From: Erpobdella octoculata
Taxonomy: Eukaryota; Annelida; Clitellata; Hirudinida; Erpobdellidae
Length of the DNA stretch: 64,000 nucleotides
Assembly (NCBI GenBank): GCA_963978895.1
Contig: OZ022239.1
Span: 38,956,960 to 39,020,959, forward strand
Direction of reading: 5' to 3'
The translations under genes and the position numbers were made by a program. The notes beneath the pieces were generated by a model, which was not told the origin of the DNA, did not search any database, and saw only the letters and a list, made by a program, of their open reading frames with translations. Of the stretch, positions 54,971 through 64,000 are shown piece after piece. Each line of letters opens with the position of its first letter. Within the stretch, counting starts at the first letter, position 1.

Positions 54971-55587
54971 AGTAGGTGGAGTTTTTTCCAGAATTATGGA
55001 TGATTGTGTCAATGTTCAAGAAATTTTACACAAATCATCTAGTCTACAGGCAGAAAAAAATAATAAGTAATTTATTACAAAGTGTCTATTTAAAATTGCG
55101 TATATGTCTTTGTCACGAAACCTGATCAAAATCCCGAAAGCCCGGGATCCCGGAAAATTTTCAAATCCTGTAATCCTGGCATCAGAAAAAGACCGGGATT
55201 TGTAATCTCTATTAGAAATGAAATAATTGTTTAGCTTCCTTATATTGCTGGTTTGTGCAATTATTAGCTGCGCAAGTTGACATTTTTACACTTTTAAAGA
55301 GATTATGTAAATAGCATCAGGCGTGTTAAAATGGCGACCGGAGGCTATACCCATATATATAGAATACATTATATATATATATATATATATATGTATATGT
55401 GTGTGTATGTGTATGTGTGTGTGTGTTTGTGTGTGTGTGTTTGTTTGTGTGTATTTTATATATATGGCTATACCCAAGCAGGACTAAGCGTGATCCAGTT
55501 ACATATAGAGATTAGAGATTAGTGATACATAGGAGGAAAACCATTTCATTATCAAAGCAAAGGAAATGTGTATATAAAACCCAGAAC
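54965..55587. other. Unassigned spacer with TA/TG repeats and a P-MITE-like end
   Basis: 55368-55455 is compound (TA)n(TG)n. 55485-55535 (CTAAGCGTGATCCAGTTACA..) resembles the right end of the P-like MITE at 43815-43849. No gene. Confidence 0.45.
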
Positions 55588-57299
55588 CAGCCCCGCAACT
55601 AGACGTCATGCTCGGGGGGGGAGGGCGAGCTATCTCTAAAGGGGGGCGAAATGAAAATGGCCAAAAAACCACTAAAATTATATCGGGAGTTGAAAAGACA
55701 ATGTAAATATTATATGTAAAACCAAGGTGCATCAGCAACACCCATATTGTTTATTATTTTTATGACTTCATTTTGGATTTGCTGGAATGGTTTATAAAAA
55801 TAAAATGACAAAAAGTGCAATAAATCAATATTTATCGTAAATCTTTGCATTACAGAATTAATTTTCTGTTTTGTTTTTTAATTTAAACATAATCTGTAAT
55901 TTTATATAGGTCCACTTCAAGCTTCTTTTCTGATATTTTTGGTTTTTGAGGTTGGATAGGCCAACTAGTGGGCCCCTGAAGTGGTTTAACATGTATTGAT
56001 AAACTACTTCCGGATAGCCCCCTCTCCCGGTCATCAGCTATCAGTTTTTATACAGAAAAAATAAAAAAGTGGCTTTGAAAATATTTGTAAAAAGCAGCTC
56101 CGACTAACCCCCCGGTCATCAGTTTTTTGGAGGAAAAATTAAAGAAAGGCTTTAAAAAGTTTTAGATTTTTTTTCAAACATAAGTGGGCCGTAAGAAAAA
56201 GTTGCATCCCAAGGTTTTGCTGAGATGTTTGCAGTGATGCGTTAATAAGTTAACCGCATTGGATACAAAATACACTATATTGCAGGTGTGTTGATAGATA
56301 CCCAACATTCCCAATTTTATGACTATTCCTGAATACGCTGCTTTAGCCAGCTATGTACCAGAATAACGGTTTACAGGCTTATAAAGTTCAAAAAGGTACA
56401 TAACTTAAAATTTTTCAGTAAGGGGGAAGGACGAAATACGCTGCCTTTTCTAGCTAAACACTACATAACAGGTTTATAAAGTTCAAAAAAGTACATATCT
56501 TAGAATTTTTCAGGGGGGGTGAAATTCGCTGCCTTATCGAGCTATGAACTTGTATACATGTTCGAAAAAATAGGTACGTATCTTAGAATTTGGGGGGGGG
56601 GGGGCGAAATCTGCTGCCTTATCCAGTTATGAACTTCTATAATAGTTAACAGGTTTGAAAAAGTAGGTACATATCATAGAATTTGGGGGGGGCGAAATCC
56701 GCTGCCTTATCCAGTTATGAACTTTTATAACAGTTTACAGGTTTATAAAGTTCGAAAAATTAGGTACATATCTTAGAATGGGGGGAGGCAAAATACGCTG
56801 TTTTCTCCAGCTACATAACAGGCTTATAAAGTTCAAAAAAGTACATGTCTTAGAATTTTTCAGGGGAGGGGGGATAATCCGCTGCCTTATTATTGAGCTA
56901 TGAACTTGTATACAGGTTCGAAAAAATAGGTACATATCCTGAATTGGGTGGGGGGGGCGAAATCCGCTGCCTTATCCAGTTATGAACTTTTATAATGGTT
57001 TACAGGCTTATAAAGTCCAAAACATTACATGTCTTAGAATTTTTCAGGAGGGGGGCTGCCTTATCCAGTTATGAGTTTGTATAACGGTTAACAGGTTTAT
57101 AAAGTTCGAAAAAGTAAGTACAAATCTTAGAATTGGGGGGGGGCGAAATACGCTGTTTTATCCAGCTATTTACTTGTGTAACGGTTAACAGGTTTATAAA
57201 TTTCAAAAAACTACATATCTTAAAATTTTCCAGGGAGGGGCGAAATATCTTATAGGGGGGCTTTGCCCCCCCCTCGCCTCCCCCGTAGTTGCGGGGCTT
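55588..57299. mobile_element. hAT-type element containing a G-rich minisatellite
   Basis: 8-bp duplications CCCAGAAC at 55580-55587 and 57300-57307. Ends CAGCCCCGCAACTA and TAGTTGCGGGGCTT give 13-14-bp terminal inverted repeats with one or two mismatches. G- and C-runs are subterminal. 1712 bp, no transposase. It is inserted upstream of dynein exons. Confidence 0.83.
56335..57247. repeat. Minisatellite, about 10 units of 85-104 bp
   Basis: Each unit contains CGCTGCCTTATCCAG(C/T)TATGAAC, a TAACAGGTTTATAAAGTTC phrase, TACATATCTTAGAATT and a run of 6-14 G before CGAAAT. Unit length varies mainly in the G run and a short internal deletion. Confidence 0.85.
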
Positions 57300-57377
57300 C
57301 CCAGAACAAGAGCAGATTGCAGATGCTGAACTTATTTATGATGTACCAAGTTGTAACTCAATTTTTTTTTGTTTCAG

Positions 57378-58561
57378 CTAGATGCAAGATATCTATATCT
57401 GTTTTCAAAAGTAATTCATTTTATTTTTGTTTCAACTCATATTTTTATTAATTTTTTTCATTGTGGTTTTTATTAGCTTTCAACAGCGTTAGAAATGGAT
57501 TCTTTGTTGCTTGAAGATCAAATACTTGGAGATGAGAAAGTAAGATTTGTTATGATGGATTTTATGTTATTGAGATATTATTTACAATTTATAAGACCTG
57601 TTTATTTAACATGTAAAGTTTGACTTCATCGAAGACTTTTTAACTCCATTGGGAAGCAAGAAACTAATTTTTTATTTCCAAGAGGTATATTTTTCACTAT
57701 TCTTAGAAATGAAATCCATTGCATCACAAATATTTTTTATCCTCATTTATATTTGAAGATAAAATAAAGCATTTTTAAATTTTCAGAAAAATGATCAATA
57801 CATGTTTCCACATGTACCAAATTCTAGTTTTCCAAAAAGAATTTTTATTACAAATTGTTTGACAGATGTAAGTGGCACATTCAATAATAATTAAAACATG
57901 AGAATTTTATAACTTTAATTATTCTTAGGTAAGGCATCATTTTACATTTGTTCAGCTCTAAAAGTATTTTTAGCTTGAAGTAATTAGCTCAAAATTGTCG
58001 ACTGAGAATGTGAATGATTTTTTGCTGTAATTTTAGAGTGTTAAAGGAATGTGCTTTTTTTTCTTGAGACTGAGCAACAAAAAACCAATCAGTATCGATA
58101 CAATGGCAAACGATATCAATTTCATGTTTATGGACTGTTGCAGGGGAAATTTTTTGGATTGTCTTGAAGAACTGCTTACCAAAGTTTTCAATGGATACCT
58201 GAAATGTCAAGAAGTGATGTTTATATTGCATCCATTGTTTAGTAATTCTAAAAGAGTTCTGTAGATTTGCAGCAATTAATGAGTTTAAAATTAAACAATT
58301 TGTTGATCATGCCAAAAAATGAAAAAAGTTTATATTAAAAAATATTAATGTGAAACATGATTTACCACAAGAAATGGAGCAATGAAATAGTGGATGATAG
58401 CAAGCACTTCATAAAAGCAAATTTTCTTGAAGTGATTAACAAATGTGCAACAAGCATGCATAATACCAAAAACTCTCTCTGCACACAAGTTCTTCTTCCT
58501 GAACGAGAAATATGTGCTGCTCTGGATCAAATGAAATTGGCATCTGACTACATTGCTGCTA
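57378..58561 (+). CDS. DNAH5/8-like: Axonemal dynein heavy chain (DNAH5/DNAH8 type), N-terminal tail exons
   Basis: Outer-arm dynein heavy chains drive ciliary beating; this region is the N-terminal tail that binds intermediate chains. Exons, with phases that join: 57378-57410, 57477-57539, 57619-57684, 57787-57867, 58037-58213, 58372-58561. The product LDARYLYLFSK, LSTALEMDSLLLEDQILG, FIEDFLTPLGSKKLIFYFQ, FPKRIFITNCLTD, SVKGMCFFFLRLSNKKPIS, NFLDCLEELLTKVFNG, REICAALDQMKLASDYIAA follows the vertebrate DNAH5 tail (LDARHNYLFAIVAS, LMFYYQ, KVFVTEG, TGVCVFFIRTDPSKAIT, TDYLTLAN) segment by segment. Introns are 66-170 bases. Upstream exons are not seen because a hAT element ends 79 bases before the first. 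Downstream exons are not in the window. No stop or frame break within the six exons. Confidence 0.85.
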
Positions 58562-58950
58562 GTACGATTTTTTATTGTTTATTATTATTTTTATGTAACT
58601 ACCTTATGAATACGGGGTCTGGGCATTATGTTTTTTCCCTATGCATGTTTCAAAAGTCCACCAATTTGGCAGAATTTAGACCAAAGGGAAGTTGGCAAAA
58701 CTTAAATCAAAGGGAAGTTTGCATGAGTGGTTTTAGGGTACAGGAGCGTCTAAACCCCCAACATCAATGCGTTGGTTCTCCTAAATTTGGTTAATTTTAA
58801 AAACCAGGAAACTTTTGTTTATTTCATATTTGCATAATTTATTAGACTTCTACTATTGCAATTGCTGAAAAATGCAATAAGAATTATTCGTATTCAATTC
58901 AAAGTGACAGTATTTGCAGTTTCGTTGAGCACAAAGCATTTTCCTAAATT
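58562..58950 (+). other. Intron of the dynein gene
   Basis: Begins at donor GTACGA. No exon recognised. 58850-58925 leads into the repeat tail. Confidence 0.4.
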
Positions 58951-59150
58951 TCTTCCAGTCGCTTTCCGCGTTCCCGGTCGCTTTCTCGTTTCCGGTCGCT
59001 TTCCCGTTCCCGGGCTCTTTCCCGTTCCCGCTCACGCTTGCTCTCCCATTCCCGGTCACGGTTGCTCTCCCGTTCCCGCTCCCGCTCATTTTCTCCTTTC
59101 CATTCTTTCATAACTTCTTTTAGCCTATAAAACGTAAAATAGATTTGCTA
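58951..59150 (-). repeat. GGGAACGGGAAA-type tail of the Helitron-like family
   Basis: Minus-strand GGGAGCGGGAACGGGAGAGC-type units, and the junction TATAAAACGTAAAAT shared with position 404-417. Same family as 155-345. Confidence 0.6.
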
Positions 59151-59164
59151 AGACTATATATATA

Positions 59165-59335
59165 CTAGAGTTAGCCCGTCAAAAATGACGGATTTTTTAA
59201 AATTTTATTATATGTTCATTTCTGATTGCAGTATCACCTTTTTTGATCTTTGAGACTGTCATTGTACACTTGCGTAATAACTTTTATTACACGCCTGCGC
59301 TCACTAACTTTTATCCATGGATTTCTAGATATAAC
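59165..59335 (-). mobile_element. Helitron 3' end (second family)
   Basis: On the minus strand CCGTCATTTTTGACGG forms a 6-bp-stem hairpin, followed by GCTAACT and CTAG (59168-59165) before host T, a canonical Helitron 3' end. The adjoining 59215-59300 equals 23215-23310, linking it to the CACT/TGAG-containing element. The 5' end is missing. Confidence 0.7.
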
Positions 59336-59477
59336 ATCTGGATACACAACCTCACACAAAACGATTTTATTGTATACGCGTTTGGGCCTAGGCTTACAGC
59401 TAGAGTACTACAATCATAAATTTATATCTATGGCTACAACGTTCAAGCTGTATACGCGAGCTGTTCTATTCTAAATG

Positions 59478-59901
59478 TTCTGCGTTCGGATGCCGAAGTG
59501 GATACTCTTCTATCAACAGTAATGAAAAGACAGAAGAACTTTCATTTTATTCGTACCCATTGAACAATCCCGATCTTTGCATTAAATGGATTAAAGCGTA
59601 TCCTCGATTAAATTTTGAACCTAACAGAAATTCAAAAATGTGTTCATTACATTTCTTGCCGTCAGATTTCGTTACCGATTTTGAAGATTCAAATAAATCA
59701 AAGCTGAAAAAGAGGATGCAAACACCAACGAGGTTTAAAGTTAATTAATCCATCCAGCATCAAGAAAGTTTCAGTAAAGCTTGCTGTATCTATTTTCTCA
59801 GAATTAGGAGTTAATGCCTTGAGTACTACATTGAAAATGAAGGTAAATCTGAATGGACAGGTACTGCGTGGTTTGTTGAATTGATAACAAAATTATGGAA
59901 T
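59478..59901 (+). pseudogene. P-element/THAP9-like transposase remnant, 5' part
   Basis: A THAP zinc finger reads CSAFGCRSGYSS, SFYSYPLNNPDLCIKWIKAY, then NSKMCSLHFLPSDF: C-x4-C...C-x2-H with the central Trp and the Pro of the family. The in-frame product begins without a Met, so an upstream exon is expected or lost. After a stop at 59748 come SIKKVSVKLAVSIFSELGVN and, in a third frame, TAWFVELITKLWN. Both resemble P-type transposase segments. The coding region is cut at 59906 by the gypsy insertion and resumes at 63889. Confidence 0.7.
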
Positions 59902-59906
59902 GTTTT
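59902..59906. repeat. Target-site duplication GTTTT (left)
   Basis: Equals 63889-63893. Confidence 0.85.
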
Positions 59907-60126
59907 TGTTATGACCCGATAAACAACGACGTTAGTTATATTTCGAATATAGTTTATTTAACCATAAAAACGATACAGCGCTCAGCCATCAACAACGAGA
60001 GAGAAACTCAAAAAAAGGACGTTAATGGAAGGAAAACAAAGATATTAATATCCACAACCGTAGATATTAATATTAACTGTCAATTATAAAAATATATAAT
60101 TAATACAATTAAATGTCTCCATAACA
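59907..60126 (-). repeat. 3' LTR of gypsy B
   Basis: 220 bp. Differs from the other LTR by C/A in GAGAAACTCAAAAAA near 60011. Confidence 0.92.
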
Positions 60127-60136
60127 CCTCCCCCTC

Positions 60137-61102
60137 CTAAACAAGATAAGTTTTCTTGGAAGCATTCATTTCCAATCTTCGAGGAGGTCGACGTGTTCTT
60201 TTAGGCCTCACCTTTGGAACCTGGTCTGTCGATATGATTTGACGATTGTCCTCGTTAACTGAAACGTCAACCGAAATGGCACTGTTAGAAGAATCGGTCG
60301 TCTTCAGGGATGACTTGATTGGTGGGAGAAGAGGGATGTCGAAAACATCAGATATAACCACTAGAGCTTCTTCTGATACCCGTTTTCGCAACTGATTGCA
60401 GTGTCGCCGCATCATTCTTTTTCCAACTTCAACGTCATAAACAGATTTTCCCAAACGTCGGACGATTCTACCGGGAGTCCATTCTGGCTGATTCGGATTG
60501 TCGTATGTCCGCACATAGACAGCATCTTGTTCTGTAAACTCTCTTTTACAAGAACCGGGTTTCTCGATCTTTTCCTCTTGATGATGGAATTTATTCAGTT
60601 GGAGGTCTGTCAAAGGAATTCGTAATTGTCTGCCTAGGAGTAGCTCTGCAGGTGTTTTCAGTTCTTCTGATGATGGTAGAGGTGTTGTCCTATACGTCAG
60701 CAAGAACTTTTGCAGCACGTCAGCCGTCGCACCCTCTCCCTGCAATTTTCTAAGAGCCCGCTTGAACGTATCAACGAAACGTTCGGCTTGTCCGTTGCAG
60801 TGAGGCTGATATGGCGGTGATCTTACATGGTTGATGCCATGACTTTGGCAGTACTCTTCAAACTCCTTTGAAGCAAATTGTGTTCCATTGTCCGACACTA
60901 ACATCTTTGGGTACCCATGCTGTGAAAAAATTTTACCCAACTCTTTGATTGTAGCAGTTGTCGTCGATGTCCTCATTTGGACAATTTCAGGCCACTTGGA
61001 GAAGGCATCCACAGCCACAAGGAACATCATTCCTTCCATTGGACCGGCATAGTCTATATGGATCCTCTCCCATGCGCAATCTGGTGTCGGCCATGGTGAC
61101 AA
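60137..61102 (-). pseudogene. Integrase core of gypsy B
   Basis: 321 aa: first catalytic Asp in ERIHIDYAGPMEGM, second in LVSDNGTQFAS, Glu in NGQAERFVDTFKRAL. The C-terminal domain has PEWTPGRIVRRLGKSVYDVE. The frame starts at a Met just after two stops (TGA in DIED(W), TAA after KMPVKN) that separate it from the zinc-finger half. Confidence 0.88.
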
Positions 61103-61156
61103 TTAATTTTTGACAGGCATCTTTGCAGCCATCTGACAGGAGCTGCAAAGCCTTAC

Positions 61157-62275
61157 TCAGTCTTCAATATCCCTGTCGATACCTTGCCAATAAACATACC
61201 TCCGAGCGAGCATCTTCATCCTGGTTGCTCCTGGGTGTCCTTCGTGCAGCATTTTTAGTACTTGATTCTTCAATATTGCTGGTATCACTGCACGAGATCC
61301 CATGAAGAGTACACCATTACAAACAGACATGTTTGTAGCACGGCTGTGGTAGGCGTGTAGGAGCGATCCTGACTGAAATCTCGGCCATCGTCCTGTTCTG
61401 ACGGCTTCCACAACCAACTTTAGCTCGGAGTCTTCTTCGGTCATCCTACGAATTTCCTCTTTAGTGACAGGCAAGTGTCGGATAACATCACTCTGAACTG
61501 CGTTGACATCCATTTCAATCTTTGCGATAACGATGTCATCATCTTCCTGCAGTTTTCTTGAAGTGATAAGACGGGATAGTGCATCGGCTTGTCCAAAGTG
61601 GGTAGATCGTCTGTACTCGATGTTGAAGTCATAAGCAAGCAAGACGAGTTCCCATCGTTGTAGTCGATTTGCTGAGTGAGCAGATACACCAACCTTTGAT
61701 CCAAAAATAGATAGTAGAGGCTTGTGATCTGTCAGCAGCATGAAGCGTCTGCCGTAAACATAGCGGTGGAATTTTCTCACTGCGAATACCAAGGCAAGAG
61801 CTTCCTTCTCTATCTGTCCGTAGTTCTTCTCAGCCTTTGTGAGAGCTCTACTGGCGTGTGCAATTGCTTTTTCCATGCCGTTTGGAAAACGATGGGAGAT
61901 CACAGCTCCGATTCCATATTCACACGCGTCCGCAGCAACGACAATGTCCAGTTCAGGGTCGTAGTGCGTCAACAACAGATCTGACTGCAGCACTTTCTTT
62001 AGCTTTCCTAAAACTTCCTGGTGCTCTGCAGTCCATTCAAATGTGTCCTTCCTTTCGAGATCGTCCAAAGGGCCCCTCATTGATCGCATCTCTGGTACAA
62101 AGGACGAATAATAGCATATCATGCCTAAGAATGATTTTAACTGCTTTGCATCCTTAAGCAAACGGAATCTTTCTCTGTCGACAAAAGATTGGACGTGTTC
62201 CCTGCTTGACGAACAATTGAGCTTTTGTTTGACATTTTCCCAATTCTTCCTTGAAAACATCTGGAAAACATTCAC
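61157..62275 (-). pseudogene. RNase H and integrase finger of gypsy B
   Basis: After an artefactual start the homology begins at LKDAKQLKSFLGMICYYSSF (end of RT), then RNase H (VVAADACEYGIGAVISHRFP, TDHKPLLSIFGSK, QADALSRLI) and the integrase zinc finger (HEGHPGATRMKMLARRYVYW). RT motifs with YLDD are absent: protease-linker sequence (RQRKIPFA) is joined directly to KDAKQLK near 62150. Confidence 0.88.
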
Positions 62276-63647
62276 TTAAACTGCTGGCAAGATGTTCCCC
62301 TTCCTCCTTTGGCTTCTGCTCAATTTTGCAGCAGATGGCGTTGAATGCTTTTTGAAGAGGAGGAAGTTGGTTCATCCATTCGATGCCTAACAATTGCTCG
62401 ACTTTGTCAGCCACGTAGCAGCGACCGTGACCTGAATGTCCTCCACAGGTGAACTTTACATCAAATTGTCCCAGGACCTCTATCGGACTTCCATTTGCAG
62501 CTCCCAGTGTCGTCATTGACCTCTCCAAGGCAGGTGAACCGATTTTTTTCCATGTTTCCTTGTTGATGAGTGTGACGTCGGCACCAGAATCTAACTGCAT
62601 TCTAACCTGAGTGTCACCAAAATTAACCTCAGTGTACCTCCGATTGGCAACCACATTACCAACAATCTTCTTAATTGCTTTATTTTTTCTCTGTTGAGCT
62701 TTTGGCTGATTTTTCGGACAATCTTTTCTAAAATGTTCTGGCGAACCACAGATGAAACAATTACCTTTGGTAGAAGATCGGGGGATATCCTTGCTAGGGA
62801 ACCCAGGTCGAGGCTTCTTCCTGTTCATTTGTTTTACTGCATTAACATTTTGTACGTTGTCGATGACGTCCGAATCTATTTTCAAACTCGTTATAAATTC
62901 GCATTCTTTAACAAGGTCAGCTAACGTGCACTCCTCTTGAGTCTCCAGTTTCCTCAACAACCTTGTTCGGATGTCAGCATGTCGAGCTCCTTGCAGTGCC
63001 GAAACAAAAACAAGACATTTACAATGTTCTTTTGACATTTGTGCGACTTGAGCCAGTGCCGTCATTCTATTTATTGTTGAACCTAGCTTGCTGTACCCAA
63101 GATCACCAATTACCAACCTGAACATGTCGAACCTTCTCCTGAAAACCGAGACCTTGTCCCCAAACAGCGACTCCAAAATTTCCTTGGTTTCGTCGTAGGT
63201 CAGATCTTTTGTTGTTTTCGGCAAGATGTGGTCGGTGAAACTCCCGTACGATTGCAAGTCCAACTTCGACACGAGTGCTTGCGTTTTATCTGGGTCGGAT
63301 AACTCGGTACCATGGCTGATCATAACTGCTTCGAAACGATCAATCCATTTTGAGAATGTCCTACCGGACTCGGGGTCATGGCTGAATTCCGAAATTTGTC
63401 TCATCAACTCTGGTACCAAATCTGGTTTGTTTCTCACCACTGACACTGGACCACTTGATTGAAACTTCATCGACCGAATGAGTTCTGCAAAAACCTCTTC
63501 GCGTTTGCGGTTGTCTTCGAGAATTTGCGTATGCATCTCCTCTTCGCGTTTGCGGTTTTCTTCATCTCGGCGTCGGTTTTCTTCGTCTCGGCGTCGGTTT
63601 TCCTCCAAAAACGTAGCCATGAGTGAATAAAACTTTTCTTCAGCCAT
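62154..63647 (-). CDS. Gag-protease polyprotein of gypsy B
   Basis: 497 aa from ATG at 63647: E/R coiled coil (EENRRRDEENRRRDEENRKR, residues 14-45), capsid (PESGRTFSKWIDRFEAVM, then LTYDETKEILESLFG), CCHC knuckle CFICGSPEHFRKDCP near residue 300, aspartic protease MQLDSGADVTLIN near 360 and an IEWMNQLP end. The frame ends at the RT-deletion junction. Open throughout, so Gag and protease could be functional. Confidence 0.9.
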   Translation of the reverse strand: MAEEKFYSLMATFLEENRRRDEENRRRDEENRKREEEMHTQILEDNRKREEVFAELIRSMKFQSSGPVSVVRNKPDLVPELMRQISEFSHDPESGRTFSKWIDRFEAVMISHGTELSDPDKTQALVSKLDLQSYGSFTDHILPKTTKDLTYDETKEILESLFGDKVSVFRRRFDMFRLVIGDLGYSKLGSTINRMTALAQVAQMSKEHCKCLVFVSALQGARHADIRTRLLRKLETQEECTLADLVKECEFITSLKIDSDVIDNVQNVNAVKQMNRKKPRPGFPSKDIPRSSTKGNCFICGSPEHFRKDCPKNQPKAQQRKNKAIKKIVGNVVANRRYTEVNFGDTQVRMQLDSGADVTLINKETWKKIGSPALERSMTTLGAANGSPIEVLGQFDVKFTCGGHSGHGRCYVADKVEQLLGIEWMNQLPPLQKAFNAICCKIEQKPKEEGEHLASSLSECFPDVFKEELGKCQTKAQLFVKQGTRPIFCRQRKIPFA

Positions 63648-63668
63648 TTCAAATCCTCGTCGCCAAAA

Positions 63669-63888
63669 TGTTATGACCCGATAAACAACGACGTTAGTTA
63701 TATTTCGAATATAGTTTATTTAACCATAAAAACGATACAGCGCTCAGCCATCAACAACGAGAGAGAAACTAAAAAAAAGGACGTTAATGGAAGGAAAACA
63801 AAGATATTAATATCCACAACCGTAGATATTAATATTAACTGTCAATTATAAAAATATATAATTAATACAATTAAATGTCTCCATAACA
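63669..63888 (-). repeat. 5' LTR of gypsy B
   Basis: 220 bp, followed outward by the GTTTT duplication (63889-63893). Confidence 0.92.
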
Positions 63889-64000
63889 GTTTTAAATGTA
63901 AAATCATCTTCCAAAGGAAAACGAAAAAAACTACCATATGGATCCTGTAAAGTCTTGCGGGGACTGGAAGTTGGACTTTTTGAAAGAATTTGATGAATTT
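63889..64000 (+). pseudogene. P-element/THAP9-like transposase remnant, 3' part
   Basis: Continues the frame of 59860-59901 beyond the gypsy insertion: LNVKSSSKGKRKKLPYG, then VLRGLEVGLFERI and a stop. The D/N-V-L-N-V/S-K/R-S phrase is frequent in THAP9/P-type transposases. It runs to the window edge. Confidence 0.6.

Larger units (their letters stand above)
59907..63888 (-). mobile_element. Ty3/gypsy family B, complete ends, deleted RT
   Basis: 220-bp LTRs (59907-60126, 63669-63888; TGTTATGACC...CATAACA) differ at one position that I can see. 5-bp target duplication GTTTT. Minus strand: primer-site-like TTTTGGCGACGAGGAT (63668-63653), gag-protease, RNase H, integrase, short 3' spacer. Length 3982 bp, about 0.6 kb shorter than expected, owing to the RT deletion. 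Mag-like lineage by motif style. Confidence 0.94.

Overview
The window is AT-rich invertebrate-type metazoan nuclear DNA. The evidence is spliced genes with GT-AG introns and animal protein families: an HSPA12-like Hsp70 relative, a protein phosphatase inhibitor-2 (PPP1R2) homologue and an axonemal dynein heavy chain. It also carries an animal-style mobile-element fauna: Ty3/gypsy, Ty1/copia, Penelope-like, CR1/L2-like LINEs, tRNA-derived SINEs, Helitrons, hAT and P elements. The dynein implies an animal with motile cilia. I cannot name the species.

Layout. 1-4 kb: an isolated LTR with primer-site-like repeats, tandem repeats and a decayed gag. 4.3-9.6 kb: a full Ty3/gypsy element (family A) on the minus strand with two indistinguishable LTRs. 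9.6-13 kb: a tRNA-headed SINE, the last exon of an HSPA12-like gene, a LINE tail and a hAT derivative. 13.7-18.3 kb: a Helitron-like 5' end, a TGTA array and a damaged second copy of family A. 18.4-21.6 kb: two Penelope-like fragments, each with a hammerhead ribozyme, a SINE inside a Helitron fragment, and a layered tetranucleotide array. 23.2-24.5 kb: a 1.1 kb GTGA/TGAG array inside a Helitron relative. 25.0-26.5 kb: PPP1R2 exons and a complete short Helitron. 26.9-33.6 kb: gypsy remains, a hAT element, a fold-back element and a third Penelope-like fragment. 33.6-35.5 kb: a hAT element with a second hAT element inside it.

35.8-40.3 kb holds the most unusual object, a TIR-bounded DNA transposon whose multidomain ORF I cannot place in a named superfamily. 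It is split by a 1.6 kb LINE with a 9-bp target duplication. 40.6-41.4 kb: the first exons of a coiled-coil gene. 41.5-45.8 kb: a LINE split by a MITE, a P-element MITE carrying a THAP start, and a hAT copy split by another LINE. 46.3-48.3 kb: a non-autonomous LTR element coding for a SAP-like protein and a very acidic protein. 48.4-50 kb: a copia fragment. 51.9-54.9 kb: a truncated gypsy (family B). 55.6-57.3 kb: a hAT element with a G-rich minisatellite. 57.4-58.6 kb: six small exons of a DNAH5/8-type dynein heavy chain. 59.5-64 kb: a P-element/THAP9-like pseudogene split by a family B gypsy element with 5-bp target duplications and almost identical LTRs.

The genes do not form a shared pathway. 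Host exons are islands among nested insertions. Target duplications and interrupted hosts give the order of events at several places. Almost all long open frames made of YI, YIHT, CMYV or INQS are microsatellite read-through.
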